53,179 bases of DNA from an uncultured Thermosynechococcus sp. (GCF_938074695.1 NZ_CALJEM010000044.1:1-53179), one strand, 5' to 3'; positions 43,056 to 51,486 are shown, counted from the first letter of the stretch. Made by a program: numbers and translations. Notes: generated from the letters alone by a model not told the origin.

Positions 43056-44042
43056 TTAGAGGGAGGGATCATTTTGCCAAAACCAGTCGGCAATGCCGGG
43101 CTTGGCTTTTTCCGTTGCTGTGGGGTTGAGGAGGATAATGGCTTGGCGGAGGTGGGGGGAGAGCCGTCGCTGTACCCGCTGGGGAATGCCATCCCCAAAA
43201 TAAACGTGACCCCGACCCGTCAACACCACAATCAGGCGATTAGGATCTTGCTGATGATGCTTGGCAATGACTTTGGCCATCGTTTCATCCCAAAGGACTT
43301 GGGCTTGGTAAAAAAAGTCAAAATTGAGACTGTGACTCACCCCTTGATGGGCAGCAGTAAAAATTTCCTTCAGGCGATCGCGATAGGCGGTGTTGCTTAA
43401 ATCAATGTCCGTCAGGGGCGGAATATAGCGAAAATCGTCTCCTTCTAAGCTCCTTAGGCCTTGACGGGCCACTTGGCGGGTGATTTCGCTGGGGGTATTG
43501 AGGGCAATCAGGGGAATTTGCTGCTCCTTGGCAAAGCGAAAAATCGGCGCATACAGCGACCAAGGAAAGCCCCACCGCTGGGCGTATTGGGTTTGCTCCA
43601 GCAACTCCATTTCGGTAATCTCACCCGCAATGTAGGCATCGAGGGCAGCTTGAAACGGCCGCTGAATCATTTCAAGGGCGATCGCCAGTGGGCGACCCCG
43701 CCGCTGTAACTCCTGCAAAATTTGTACTTGTGCCTGATGATCGGCCACCCTATCGTGGGTCTCACCCAAATAGAGGATGTGTTTTTGCTCCCAGTCGGCA
43801 TAGGCTCTTTGCACAGGAACTGATTCATTGCCCCGCCAGACCTGCTGCGCCTTCACACTGCAGGTTCCCGCCAAAAAGAGGGCGATCGCCAAGCTCAGTG
43901 CCAAGGGATGCCAAGACCGCCACACCGCTAAGCGACCCACACACCGTCCAAGGGGGGATGCCAAACGATAAAATATCTGCCAAGATCGAAATGGAGTCGT
44001 TAACGATGTGGTAACGACAATCATCTTCTGTGCGTTCCCCAT
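43056..44042 (-). CDS. ChaN-family (DUF399) exported protein
   Basis: About 328 residues. A signal or anchor helix (HPLALSLAIALFLAGTCSVKA, near residues 45-65) is followed by the ChaN-type domain: HILYLGETHDRVADHQAQVQ, PLAIALEMIQRPFQAALDAY, WGFPWSLYAPIFRFA, IPLIALNTPSEI and LTGRGHVYFGDGIPQ. ChaN-like proteins have been linked to haem binding and iron uptake. The start is uncertain: ATG 44042 is used; GTG 44075 and ATG 44024 are alternatives. It is tail to tail with the response regulator (1 bp between stops) and divergent from the DHH gene. Confidence 0.82.
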   Translation of the reverse strand: MGNAQKMIVVTTSLTTPFRSWQIFYRLASPLGRCVGRLAVWRSWHPLALSLAIALFLAGTCSVKAQQVWRGNESVPVQRAYADWEQKHILYLGETHDRVADHQAQVQILQELQRRGRPLAIALEMIQRPFQAALDAYIAGEITEMELLEQTQYAQRWGFPWSLYAPIFRFAKEQQIPLIALNTPSEITRQVARQGLRSLEGDDFRYIPPLTDIDLSNTAYRDRLKEIFTAAHQGVSHSLNFDFFYQAQVLWDETMAKVIAKHHQQDPNRLIVVLTGRGHVYFGDGIPQRVQRRLSPHLRQAIILLNPTATEKAKPGIADWFWQNDPSL

Positions 44043-44077
44043 TGGGTTCAACCCCGTTATCCAACCCTGAAACACCT

Positions 44078-45337
44078 ATGCAATCTCCCTATCCACTTAA
44101 ACTCAGTGACCCTGCGGCCAGTGACGTCAGTTCCACCCATCCTGAACTGAATGGTAACGCACTGGTGAAATCGGAGACGACCTCTACAGAAGTGGTGAAG
44201 GCGGAAGTTCGCTTGAGTGACCCCCGCGCCGAAGCACTGCGGCAAATGTTGGAACGCCATCGCGGGACGCGGCAGTTGATTATTCTCCAAGATTTTCCTG
44301 ACCCCGATGCCCTGTCTTCGGCCTGGACCTATAAGCTCATTGCCGAGCAGTTTGAGATTCAGTGCGATATTGCCTACGCCGGTGCCCTCAGCCATCAAGA
44401 AAACATTACCTTGGTGCGGCTGACGGGGATGCCCCTTGTGCGCTGGTCAGTGCAAGGGACGAAAAATAAGGATCAGCGGGACTGCTCCTGCTACCAAGGC
44501 TACGTCCTCATTGACAACCAAGGCACCACCAGTCAATTGCTCCCCATGGTGCAGGAGGCCGGCCTACCGGCGATCGCCATTATTGACCACCACAGTCTCC
44601 AAGAAGCTATTCAAGCCGAGTTTACAGACATTCGGCCAACGACCCGCGCCACGGCAACCATCTTTACCCAATACCTGCAGGCGGGACTGCTCACCCTCGA
44701 CAGTAGCAACCCGGTTCACGTAAAATGCGCCACTGCCCTCATGCACGGCCTACGCTCCGACACTGATTGCCTGAAACAGGCGAAAGAAGAGGACTTTCTG
44801 GCAGCCGCCTTTCTGAGTCGTTTTATTGATTATCAACTGCTGAACACCATTTTGCAGTCCCACCGCTCGAAACAGGTGATGGACGTCATCGAGCGATCGC
44901 TAAAAAATCGCTCCATTCACAACAATTTCTCAATTTCTGGCGTGGGCTATATCCGCTATGAAGACCGCGATGCCATTCCCCAAGCGGCTGATTTCCTTGT
45001 TACTGAAGAGAATGTTCACACCGCTGTCGTCTATGGTCTGGTTCACGACGAAGATGAAGAGGTGGAACTGATTATTGGTTCGCTGCGCACGACGAAAATT
45101 ACCCTAGATCCTGACGAATTTATCAAAGAGGCCTTTGGTAAGGATGGCCAAGGGCGTTTCTTTGGTGGGGGTCGCTCCCAAGCCGGCGGTTTTGAAATTC
45201 CCGTGGGCTTCCTGTCGGGTCTCAATGAAAATCCAGAATACGCTAAACTCAAGTGGAGTGTTTACGATACCCAGATTAAGCAGAAGCTCCTCCACCTCGT
45301 TAATCCCAAGAACAATGTCCTCCACGGTACGGAGTAG
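44078..45337 (+). CDS. DHH-family phosphoesterase (NrnA/oligoribonuclease-like)
   Basis: A 419-residue cytoplasmic enzyme of the DHH-DHHA1 superfamily. Seen: LIILQDFPDPDALSSAWTYK near residue 70 (metal site), IAYAGALSHQENITLVRLTG, AIIDHHSLQ near 168 (DHH), and the DHHA1 motif FFGGGRSQAGGFEIPVGF near 362. Such enzymes cleave short oligonucleotides, pAp or cyclic dinucleotides; which substrate this one uses cannot be told. The start ATG 44078 is preferred over a frame extension to 44030 that would overlap the divergent ChaN gene. sixA follows 34 bp later and may be co-transcribed. Confidence 0.85.
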   Translation: MQSPYPLKLSDPAASDVSSTHPELNGNALVKSETTSTEVVKAEVRLSDPRAEALRQMLERHRGTRQLIILQDFPDPDALSSAWTYKLIAEQFEIQCDIAYAGALSHQENITLVRLTGMPLVRWSVQGTKNKDQRDCSCYQGYVLIDNQGTTSQLLPMVQEAGLPAIAIIDHHSLQEAIQAEFTDIRPTTRATATIFTQYLQAGLLTLDSSNPVHVKCATALMHGLRSDTDCLKQAKEEDFLAAAFLSRFIDYQLLNTILQSHRSKQVMDVIERSLKNRSIHNNFSISGVGYIRYEDRDAIPQAADFLVTEENVHTAVVYGLVHDEDEEVELIIGSLRTTKITLDPDEFIKEAFGKDGQGRFFGGGRSQAGGFEIPVGFLSGLNENPEYAKLKWSVYDTQIKQKLLHLVNPKNNVLHGTE

Positions 45338-45371
45338 GGCACTGTTCCCACTCCTCAAGTTTTAGGCCTTT

Positions 45372-45890
45372 ATGAGGGAACTAACGGTCTTTTTTTTCCG
45401 CCACGGGATTGCGGTTGAAGCGGCGGTCTTTGAAGGCAGTGATGGCGATCGCCCCCTGACGGCCAAAGGCGAAAAGAAAACCCAGCAGATGGCGCGGCGG
45501 TTGCTGGATCTGGGCATTGAGGCAGAACTCATTCTCTCCTCACCGCTGCTGCGGGCACGGCAAACGGCAGAAATTCTCCTTGAAGTGGGGGTTGCCCCCG
45601 ATTTAATGATTTCTGAGCTGCTGGCGCCGAGTGGCAGCTTGCAGGAATGGCTCCATTGGCTCAGTCACTGGCGTCAAGAACATGAAGGGCCTTTGATTGC
45701 CGTGGGTCATGAACCCAATCTCAGTCACTGGGCAGAACTGCTCATCTGTGGCAAAGCCTTGGGGCACATCCAACTCAAGAAGGCGGGCATTATCGGCCTG
45801 AAGGTGCCCGCAACCGATCCCTTGGGGAATAGCCAACTCTTTTGGTTGACACCTCCCAAGTTTTTGCTCAACAGCAATGGGATTGCCTGA
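45372..45890 (+). CDS. sixA: Phosphohistidine phosphatase SixA
   Basis: A 172-residue histidine-phosphatase-superfamily protein. FFFRHGIAVEA near residues 7-17 contains the RHG catalytic motif, PLTAKGEKKTQQMARRL follows, and LSSPLLRARQTAEILL and LIAVGHEPNLSHWAELLI supply the second catalytic His. SixA removes phosphate from histidine of phosphorelay or PTS proteins. It follows the DHH phosphoesterase gene in the same direction. The start is ATG 45372. Confidence 0.9.
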   Translation: MRELTVFFFRHGIAVEAAVFEGSDGDRPLTAKGEKKTQQMARRLLDLGIEAELILSSPLLRARQTAEILLEVGVAPDLMISELLAPSGSLQEWLHWLSHWRQEHEGPLIAVGHEPNLSHWAELLICGKALGHIQLKKAGIIGLKVPATDPLGNSQLFWLTPPKFLLNSNGIA

Positions 45891-45971
45891 CTACAGGCAT
45901 CTTGCCGATGCTGCGCCATCCCTCTCCCTAAAGCGACAAAATAGAAGTACGGCCTGCCACAGGATGGAACT

Positions 45972-46346
45972 GTGAATTCTGAGTCGAACATTACGGCGCA
46001 TTTACCCCCACATCTTCTCCGTTGGCTGGATGCCTATCAGCGGGAGCATCAATTTCCTAGCCTTGAAGTGGCAATTGTGGACATTGTTTGTAAGTTTTAT
46101 GCCCAAACGGAGCGTTTGCCTGAGCGAGTGGCAGAGTTAGAGCAACAGGTCAATGCTCTTAGCCGTGAAGTAATTCATCTGCGCCAACAACTGCCCGAAA
46201 CCTACGATCGCCTGCGGGAGCAGTTGGCAGCGGTACGCCTCAGTCATTCTGGCATTCTCCACAATTTGCGCGATCGCCTCGAAGCCTTAGAAGCGGAAGT
46301 CTTTGCCAATCCCCCTAGCGCTGCTGACGCAGAGGCTGATAGTTGA
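45972..46346 (+). CDS. Coiled-coil hypothetical protein
   Basis: A 124-residue protein starting at GTG 45972 after an AGGATGGA ribosome site. The N-terminal 45 residues (ITAHLPPHLLRWLDAYQREH, FPSLEVAIVDIVCKF) look like a small globular or ribbon-helix-helix-like module, followed by coiled coil from about residue 48 to 112 (VAELEQQVNALSREVIHLRQ). It may be a small DNA-binding or scaffold protein, but no family is recognised. Its 3' end overlaps the convergent CTDH gene by 32 bp. Confidence 0.7.
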   Translation: MNSESNITAHLPPHLLRWLDAYQREHQFPSLEVAIVDIVCKFYAQTERLPERVAELEQQVNALSREVIHLRQQLPETYDRLREQLAAVRLSHSGILHNLRDRLEALEAEVFANPPSAADAEADS

Positions 46347-46731
46347 AGAGTTCCTCCAAGGTAGCAAGCAAATCAACTTTTACAAACGTGATTTGATTCT
46401 CGGTATTGAGGCCAAACTGCCAGGCCACATTGACACTAAAGAGAGGGAGTTTAGCTTTGCCCACTAACCGATAGCAGCGCTCTGTTCCCTCTTGTGCCAA
46501 CAATTCTCCTTTGCGGGGTTCTGCCCGCATACCCGCGGCTTCAAGGTGGAGATAGTGGGCGATCGCTCCCCGCCCAATGACCGGCTCCTCAAAGGGCGGA
46601 TAGAGAACTCCCTCCTCGGCAAAGAGGGCGGCCACCTCTTCATAGCGTTCGTCATTGAGGGCAGCAAAATAGGCAATCAGCGTTGGCTCATCAATGCCGA
46701 GAAGGGGACTCCCTTGAACAGAATGGGGCAT
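46315..46731 (-). CDS. OCP C-terminal-domain homologue (CTDH), NTF2-fold carotenoid carrier
   Basis: A 138-residue NTF2-like protein that matches the regulatory C-terminal domain of the orange carotenoid protein: GIDEPTLIAYFAALN, LYPPFEEPVIGRGAIAHY, LPLFSVNVAWQFGLNTENQ, DLLATLEELFN. By alignment with OCP from memory, the two residues that hydrogen-bond the keto group of the carotenoid are kept (Tyr21 for OCP Tyr201, Trp104 for Trp288), and Glu64 matches OCP Glu244. Cys86 could form the disulfide dimer reported for other CTDHs. CTDH proteins take up keto-carotenoids and hand them to HCP. The gene follows the HCP gene, with its own GAGGA ribosome site. Confidence 0.9.
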   Translation of the reverse strand: MPHSVQGSPLLGIDEPTLIAYFAALNDERYEEVAALFAEEGVLYPPFEEPVIGRGAIAHYLHLEAAGMRAEPRKGELLAQEGTERCYRLVGKAKLPLFSVNVAWQFGLNTENQITFVKVDLLATLEELFNYQPLRQQR

Positions 46732-46763
46732 TCTTTAACATCCTCAGTGGTTTGAAGCGAGAT

Positions 46764-46788
46764 AAAAAAGGGAGCACGTTGCCCCCTT
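46764..46788 (-). terminator. Intrinsic terminator between the HCP and CTDH genes
   Basis: On the minus strand, AAGGGGGCA pairs with TGCTCCCTT over a 3-nt loop (9-bp stem with one G-U wobble) and is followed by TTTT. It starts about 22 bp after the HCP stop and ends 33 bp before the CTDH start, so it would end or attenuate transcription between the two. Confidence 0.75.
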
Positions 46789-46809
46789 GTGTAACCCATG
46801 GCATCTTCA

Positions 46810-47307
46810 TTAGACAGCAAGCGGATCCACACCCATGGCGACCACGGCATTCCGCAGGACGGTAATTTGTTGACCAAAGTCAAGGGCTTTGATAGCTTCA
46901 AACACGCGCTCGGCATCGCGGCTGAGGGTATAACCGGGGGGCACGGGCACCACAAACCCCTGTTTCATCAGTTCTGCCAATTGGTACCAGAAGGCGAGCT
47001 TGGTGTTGGGACTAAAGACGCCGTAGGCGCGGGTGAGAGGGGTATCCACATTGGCCACCAAGTCACGCATGAATTGCAGTTGATCATCAAAACTGAGTGC
47101 TTTGACCTGATTGAGCAGCCCTTCCGCCAGTTGTAGGCGAGCCGTGCCGGGGGCGGCGGCTGTAATCGAACGACCCGTTTCGGTGTAGATGAACCACAGA
47201 AGGCCTAGTTTGTCATCCACGCTCAGGCAGTTGAAGAGAGTGGTGACCTCTTGCACCGCTGTGGCCAGTGTTGAGGGTGTGAAACGAGTATCGGTTGTGT
47301 AGGTCAT
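46810..47307 (-). CDS. Helical carotenoid protein (HCP), OCP N-terminal-domain homologue
   Basis: A 165-residue all-helical protein corresponding to the effector domain of OCP. Family blocks: LSVDDKLGLLWFIYTETGRS, ITAAAPGTARLQLAEGLLNQ, SPNTKLAFWYQLAELMKQG and FGQQITVLRNAVVAMGVDP. Residues equivalent to OCP Tyr44, Trp110 and Arg155 are present (Tyr41, Trp107, Arg152 here), so carotenoid stacking is likely. HCPs bind keto-carotenoid and quench singlet oxygen; some also quench phycobilisomes. No complete OCP gene is in the window. The start is ATG 47307; the gene is upstream of CTDH and divergent from the glycosyltransferase operon. Confidence 0.92.
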   Translation of the reverse strand: MTYTTDTRFTPSTLATAVQEVTTLFNCLSVDDKLGLLWFIYTETGRSITAAAPGTARLQLAEGLLNQVKALSFDDQLQFMRDLVANVDTPLTRAYGVFSPNTKLAFWYQLAELMKQGFVVPVPPGYTLSRDAERVFEAIKALDFGQQITVLRNAVVAMGVDPLAV

Positions 47308-47423
47308 ACAGCTTCAGAGAGATTGAACGTCTAGCAGGTTGCCATGCTTATCTCTGCCTCCTAATCAAGAGTATGTTACATATCTTCATAAGTTGCAACA
47401 GAATTTTATAAATACCGCCAATA

Positions 47424-47440
47424 AGTCTATTTTATAGACT
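47424..47440. repeat. Short inverted repeat in the HCP/glycosyltransferase divergent promoter region
   Basis: AGTCTAT-TTT-ATAGACT is a perfect 7-bp inverted repeat with a 3-bp centre, lying 117 bp upstream of HCP and 144 bp upstream of the glycosyltransferase gene. It may be an operator; no protein can be named. The rest of the 276-bp region is AT-rich without an ORF. Confidence 0.5.
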
Positions 47441-47583
47441 CCCAGAATAGATTGAAATAAATACTTTGCGACAACCTTCCCGAGGGCAAAACAGGGGGTT
47501 GCTTTGGAAACCAAGGCAAAAAGATACCCAGAACACACAGAGGCAACTGTTACAAATGTTAGGATTGCTTCTGTTTTCAGAAA

Positions 47584-48693
47584 ATGATGGCTGTGGCTCG
47601 ACCAACCCTTTACGTGGCAATCACCAATCATGGTTTTGGGCATGTGGCGCGGACAACGGCCCTGGTGAATGCCATTCGCCGTCAGGTGCCGGATCTGTTG
47701 CCCTTAATGGTAACGGCTGCTCCCTATTGGTTGTTGCAGACAAATTTGGAGGGGGAATTTATTCATCGTCCCCGTGCCCTTGATCTGGGGGTGGTTCAGC
47801 GGGATAGTCTGCACATGGATTTGGCGGCAACCCGTGCCAAGCTTTTGGAACTGCGGGCGGCTGCCCCTGAGTTAATCTGCGCAGAGGCCGAGTTTATTCG
47901 GCAAAATCGGGCGCAGTTGGTCTTAGCCGATATTCCGCCATTGGCTGTCGCGATCGCCCATGCGGCCGGCGTGCCCTGCTGGATGGCCAGTAATTTTGGC
48001 TGGGATTTTATCTATCGCTCCTTTGGGGATGACTTTGTTGAGATTGCGGATTGGGTGAGTGATCTCTATAGCGGCTGCGATCGCCTGTTTCAACTGCCCT
48101 TTGCTGAACCGCTAGCGGCCTTTCCCCACAAGGAACCCGTGGGCCTGACGGGAGCCGAGCCGCGCTTTGAGCCGGCGGAGTTGCGGCAGCGCCTTGGTCT
48201 TGTGACCCCCCGCGATCGCACGGTTTTACTGACCTTTGGGGGGTTGAGTCTAGAAGCAATTCCCTATGCGGCCCTTAGGGACTTTCCCGACTGGCAGTTC
48301 CTCACCTTTGACAACACTGCACCGGCGGACATGCCAAACCTGATCAAGCTCTGTGGTCGTCAACTGCGTCCAGTAGATGTCATGCCCCTCTGTGGACGGG
48401 TGGTCTCCAAGCCCGGCTATGGTACCTACGCAGAGGCTTGTCGCTTGGGGGTACCCGTGGCAACGATTCGCCGTGATGATTTTGCTGAAGGGCCAGTGTT
48501 GGTAGCGGGATTACAGGCACACCACTACCATCAAATCCTGAGTCATGAAGAATTCTTTAGCGGCAATTGGCAGTTTTTGCGGGCAGAACCGCAGCCGCCC
48601 CAAGACCCGACTCCCCTAGACTGCAATGGAAATTCTACAATTGCCACCGCCGTTGCCTATTATTTGAATAACCATTCCTACTCGTCACCGTGA
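47584..48693 (+). CDS. GT-B-fold glycosyltransferase-like protein
   Basis: A 369-residue protein with the MurG-like N-terminal motif TLYVAITNHGFGHVARTTAL (Gly-rich loop plus His) and the C-terminal donor-binding region VVSKPGYGTYAEACRLGVPV, followed by DDFAEGPVLVAGLQAHHYH, which resembles the UDP-sugar site of GT28-type enzymes. It is predicted to be a nucleotide-sugar glycosyltransferase; acceptor and sugar are unknown. ATG 47584 and ATG 47587 are adjacent possible starts. It begins a three-gene operon: its stop overlaps the next GTG by 4 bp. Confidence 0.82.
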   Translation: MMAVARPTLYVAITNHGFGHVARTTALVNAIRRQVPDLLPLMVTAAPYWLLQTNLEGEFIHRPRALDLGVVQRDSLHMDLAATRAKLLELRAAAPELICAEAEFIRQNRAQLVLADIPPLAVAIAHAAGVPCWMASNFGWDFIYRSFGDDFVEIADWVSDLYSGCDRLFQLPFAEPLAAFPHKEPVGLTGAEPRFEPAELRQRLGLVTPRDRTVLLTFGGLSLEAIPYAALRDFPDWQFLTFDNTAPADMPNLIKLCGRQLRPVDVMPLCGRVVSKPGYGTYAEACRLGVPVATIRRDDFAEGPVLVAGLQAHHYHQILSHEEFFSGNWQFLRAEPQPPQDPTPLDCNGNSTIATAVAYYLNNHSYSSP

Positions 48694-50564
48694 GTCTTTT
48701 TGGATGGCGAACCGCCTCGCCGCTAAAAAAGGCGTGGCAACTCTATCAGCAACAGGACTGGCAGGGGGCACAGCAGTGGGCACGCCAGAGTGTTCAGAAA
48801 ACCCCCCAGCCAGAAGCCTACTATCTTTTGGGCTTGAGTGCAGAACAATTGGCGCAACCCCTAGAAGCCAAAAGTGCCTATGAACAGGCGATCGCCCTTG
48901 ATCCGTGGTATGCCCCTGCCCACTATCGGCTGGCCATTGTGCTCCACGATGTCCTTCAGCAGCCGGCCGCGGCTCTGCCTCACTATCAGCGTGCCCTTGA
49001 AGTTAGGCCGGAGTGGGTAGAAGCCCACAGCAACCTGGGCAATGCCTATCTGGATTTAGGAGAGACTGAGCAGGCGATCGCCTGTTACCGCCAAGCCCTG
49101 TCTTTGAATCCCGACTTGCCCACGACGTTGTATAACTTGGGACTGTGCCTGCACTCTCAGGGGAAACTCACAGAGGCCAGTGCTTGCTATGAACAGTCCC
49201 TCTTCCTGGAAGCCGGCCAAGCCGATGTCCACAATAACCTGGGCAGTGTCTATCTGGAACTGAAAAACTATGAGGCAGCGGTTCGCCACTTTCAAGCGGC
49301 CCTGAGCGCCAATCCGGAACTGCTGGCCGCTCTCTACAATCTGGGCTATGCTTTGCAGCTCCAGGGGAACCTCGCAGCGGCGCGCGATCGCTATCAAGAA
49401 GTCCTACTGCGGGACAATAAACATCAACAAGCACTCCTGCAACTGGGTCAAATTTGCCTCAGCGAAGCCGACTTTAGCGGAGCAATTGGTTACTACCAAC
49501 GCTGTCTGAGTCTTGACCCCCTCAATGCCCCTGCCCACGCCGGCTTGGCCACCGCGCTTCTGGAAATAGGCAATCCGCAAGCTGCCCTCCACCACTTTCG
49601 CCAAGCGGTTGCCTTAGACCCCCAAGCGGCAGACGTGCGCCTCAACTTTGCCCTGGTGCTGCTACTCTTGGGGCACTTTCAGGAGGGATGGCGAGAATAC
49701 GAATGGCGCTGGCAGCAACCCAGCGGTGGCTTGCGCACCTATCCGCAGCCGCGCTGGCAGGGTCAGTCTCTTGAGGGAAAAACGCTTTTTATCTATAGCG
49801 AGCAGGGGCTGGGGGACTGTATTCAGTTTGTGCGCCTCCTGCCCTTCATGGCGCGGCGTGCCCAACGGGTCATTTTTGCCGCTTATCCACCCCTACTGCG
49901 TCTTTGTCAGACGTTGCCGCGCATTGAGGTGATTAGCACCGAGGACACGCCTCCTCCTTTTGACTATCACACCCCTCTCCTGAGTCTGCCCCGCTACTTG
50001 GGCATTGATCAGGATCACTTTCCCAAGTTCAAGCCCTATTTCCCTTTGCCGGCCCACCCACCCCACAGCATCTTTCATGTTTCTAAACCTCGGATTGGCC
50101 TAGTCTGGGCAACCCGCAGTCAAACGCCAAGCGCGGCTCGGCGCTCCTGCGCTCTTGAGCACTTCCTACCGCTGCTGCGGGAATTTGATGTTCAGTGGTA
50201 TAGCCTGCAAAAGGAGCGATCGCCAGAAGAAGCAGCACAACTGCAGCAGGCGGGGGTGATTGACTGCCAGTCCTATATGGGGGATTTTCTGGATACGGCG
50301 CTTTTAATCCAACAATTGGATGCAGTGGTTACAATTGACACGGCTGTGGCTCATCTTGCCGGAGCGCTGGGGAAACCCCTGTGGATTCTGCTGCCCTTTG
50401 TGGCCGATTGGCGGTGGCTTTGGCAGCAGTCGCGATCGCCTTGGTATCCGTCAGCGCAGTTAATTCGTCAGCCGCAGCGGGACGATTGGCAAGGGGCGAT
50501 CGCCCAATTGCGCACTGCGCTTCAAGCGCGCTACCCAAGGATCAGCCATGGGGTATCCAATTGA
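48690..50564 (+). CDS. TPR protein with glycosyltransferase-like C-terminal domain
   Basis: A 624-residue protein. Residues about 10-330 form eight to nine tetratricopeptide repeats (for example YNLGLCLHSQGKLTEASACY and LGNAYLDLGETEQAIACYRQ). The C-terminal part (about 340-610) resembles the glycosyltransferase-41/9 type domain found behind TPRs: LFIYSEQGLGDCIQFVRLLP, RIGLVWATRSQ and VVTIDTAVAHLAGALGKPLW. This is the SPINDLY/OGT-like layout seen in bacterial protein or glycan modification. The start GTG 48690 sits in a GTGA overlap with the previous gene; the end overlaps the nucleotidase by 17 bp. Confidence 0.87.
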   Translation: MSLFGWRTASPLKKAWQLYQQQDWQGAQQWARQSVQKTPQPEAYYLLGLSAEQLAQPLEAKSAYEQAIALDPWYAPAHYRLAIVLHDVLQQPAAALPHYQRALEVRPEWVEAHSNLGNAYLDLGETEQAIACYRQALSLNPDLPTTLYNLGLCLHSQGKLTEASACYEQSLFLEAGQADVHNNLGSVYLELKNYEAAVRHFQAALSANPELLAALYNLGYALQLQGNLAAARDRYQEVLLRDNKHQQALLQLGQICLSEADFSGAIGYYQRCLSLDPLNAPAHAGLATALLEIGNPQAALHHFRQAVALDPQAADVRLNFALVLLLLGHFQEGWREYEWRWQQPSGGLRTYPQPRWQGQSLEGKTLFIYSEQGLGDCIQFVRLLPFMARRAQRVIFAAYPPLLRLCQTLPRIEVISTEDTPPPFDYHTPLLSLPRYLGIDQDHFPKFKPYFPLPAHPPHSIFHVSKPRIGLVWATRSQTPSAARRSCALEHFLPLLREFDVQWYSLQKERSPEEAAQLQQAGVIDCQSYMGDFLDTALLIQQLDAVVTIDTAVAHLAGALGKPLWILLPFVADWRWLWQQSRSPWYPSAQLIRQPQRDDWQGAIAQLRTALQARYPRISHGVSN

Positions 50565-51486
50565 GGACAAATTAGTGATTGCTGTGGCCTCCAGTGCCCT
50601 GTTTGATCTGACGGAGTCCGATGCAGTATTCCAAAACGAAGGCACGGAAAAATACCGCCAATTTCAGCGGGAGAGGAAATACGATGTGCTGCCCAAGGGG
50701 GTGGCATTTCCCTTTATTCGCCGCTTTTTGAATCTGAATCGCGCCTATCCCGAGCAGGAGCCAGTGGAGGTGGTTCTCCTGTCCCGCAATGATCCAGATA
50801 CTGGTCAGCGGGTCTTTTACTCAATTCAACACTACGGTCTGAACATTACCCGCGCCGCCTTCTTGGGCGGAAAATCTCCCCATCCCTACATTCCTGCTTT
50901 CAATGTGTCCCTGTTTCTCTCTGCCAATGCAACGGATGTGCAGCAGGCCATCAAAGCGGGCTATCCGGCGGGCATGGTCATTCCTTCGCCGATTACCGAC
51001 CATGAAGAGGATGCCGAGTTGCGTATTGCCTTTGACTTTGACGGCGTACTGGCGGATGATGAAGCCGAGGCCGTATTTCATCAGGGGGATTTGGAACAAT
51101 TTCATGCCCATGAACTGCAAAAGGCCAACATTCCCCACAATCCGGGACCATTAAGTGATCTGTTTAGGAAACTGGCCGCCTTTCAACAGTTGGAGATGGC
51201 CAAAGAGCAGCAGGATGCCAGCTATCAGCGGCTGTTACGGATTGCGATTGTAACGGCACGCAATATCCTTGCCAGTGAACGGGTGGTCACCACCCTCAAT
51301 AGTTGGGGCGTCATGCCTGATGAAACCTTTTTCCTTGGCGGTATGGAGAAATTACGGGTGCTCAAGCAACTCAAGCCACATATTTTCTTTGATGATCAAT
51401 TGACCCATCTAGAATCAGCAGCGGGTTCAATTCCCTCAGTACATGTCCCCTTTGGTGTTCGCAACTGTGACATTCTCCCTCACTAA
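50548..51486 (+). CDS. 5'-nucleotidase, cytosolic NT5C1-type (PF06189-like)
   Basis: A 312-residue HAD-like phosphatase that would dephosphorylate nucleoside 5'-monophosphates. Seen: LVIAVASSALFDLTESDAVF near the start, VVLLSRNDPDTG, FNVSLFLSANATDVQQAIKAG, the HAD aspartate motif IAFDFDGVLADDEAEAVFHQ near residue 164 and a late FFDDQLTHLESAAG. The start ATG 50548 lies within the last 17 bp of the TPR-glycosyltransferase gene, so the three genes form one operon. It could recycle the nucleotide released by glycosyl transfer; that is inference from context. Confidence 0.87.
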   Translation: MGYPIEDKLVIAVASSALFDLTESDAVFQNEGTEKYRQFQRERKYDVLPKGVAFPFIRRFLNLNRAYPEQEPVEVVLLSRNDPDTGQRVFYSIQHYGLNITRAAFLGGKSPHPYIPAFNVSLFLSANATDVQQAIKAGYPAGMVIPSPITDHEEDAELRIAFDFDGVLADDEAEAVFHQGDLEQFHAHELQKANIPHNPGPLSDLFRKLAAFQQLEMAKEQQDASYQRLLRIAIVTARNILASERVVTTLNSWGVMPDETFFLGGMEKLRVLKQLKPHIFFDDQLTHLESAAGSIPSVHVPFGVRNCDILPH

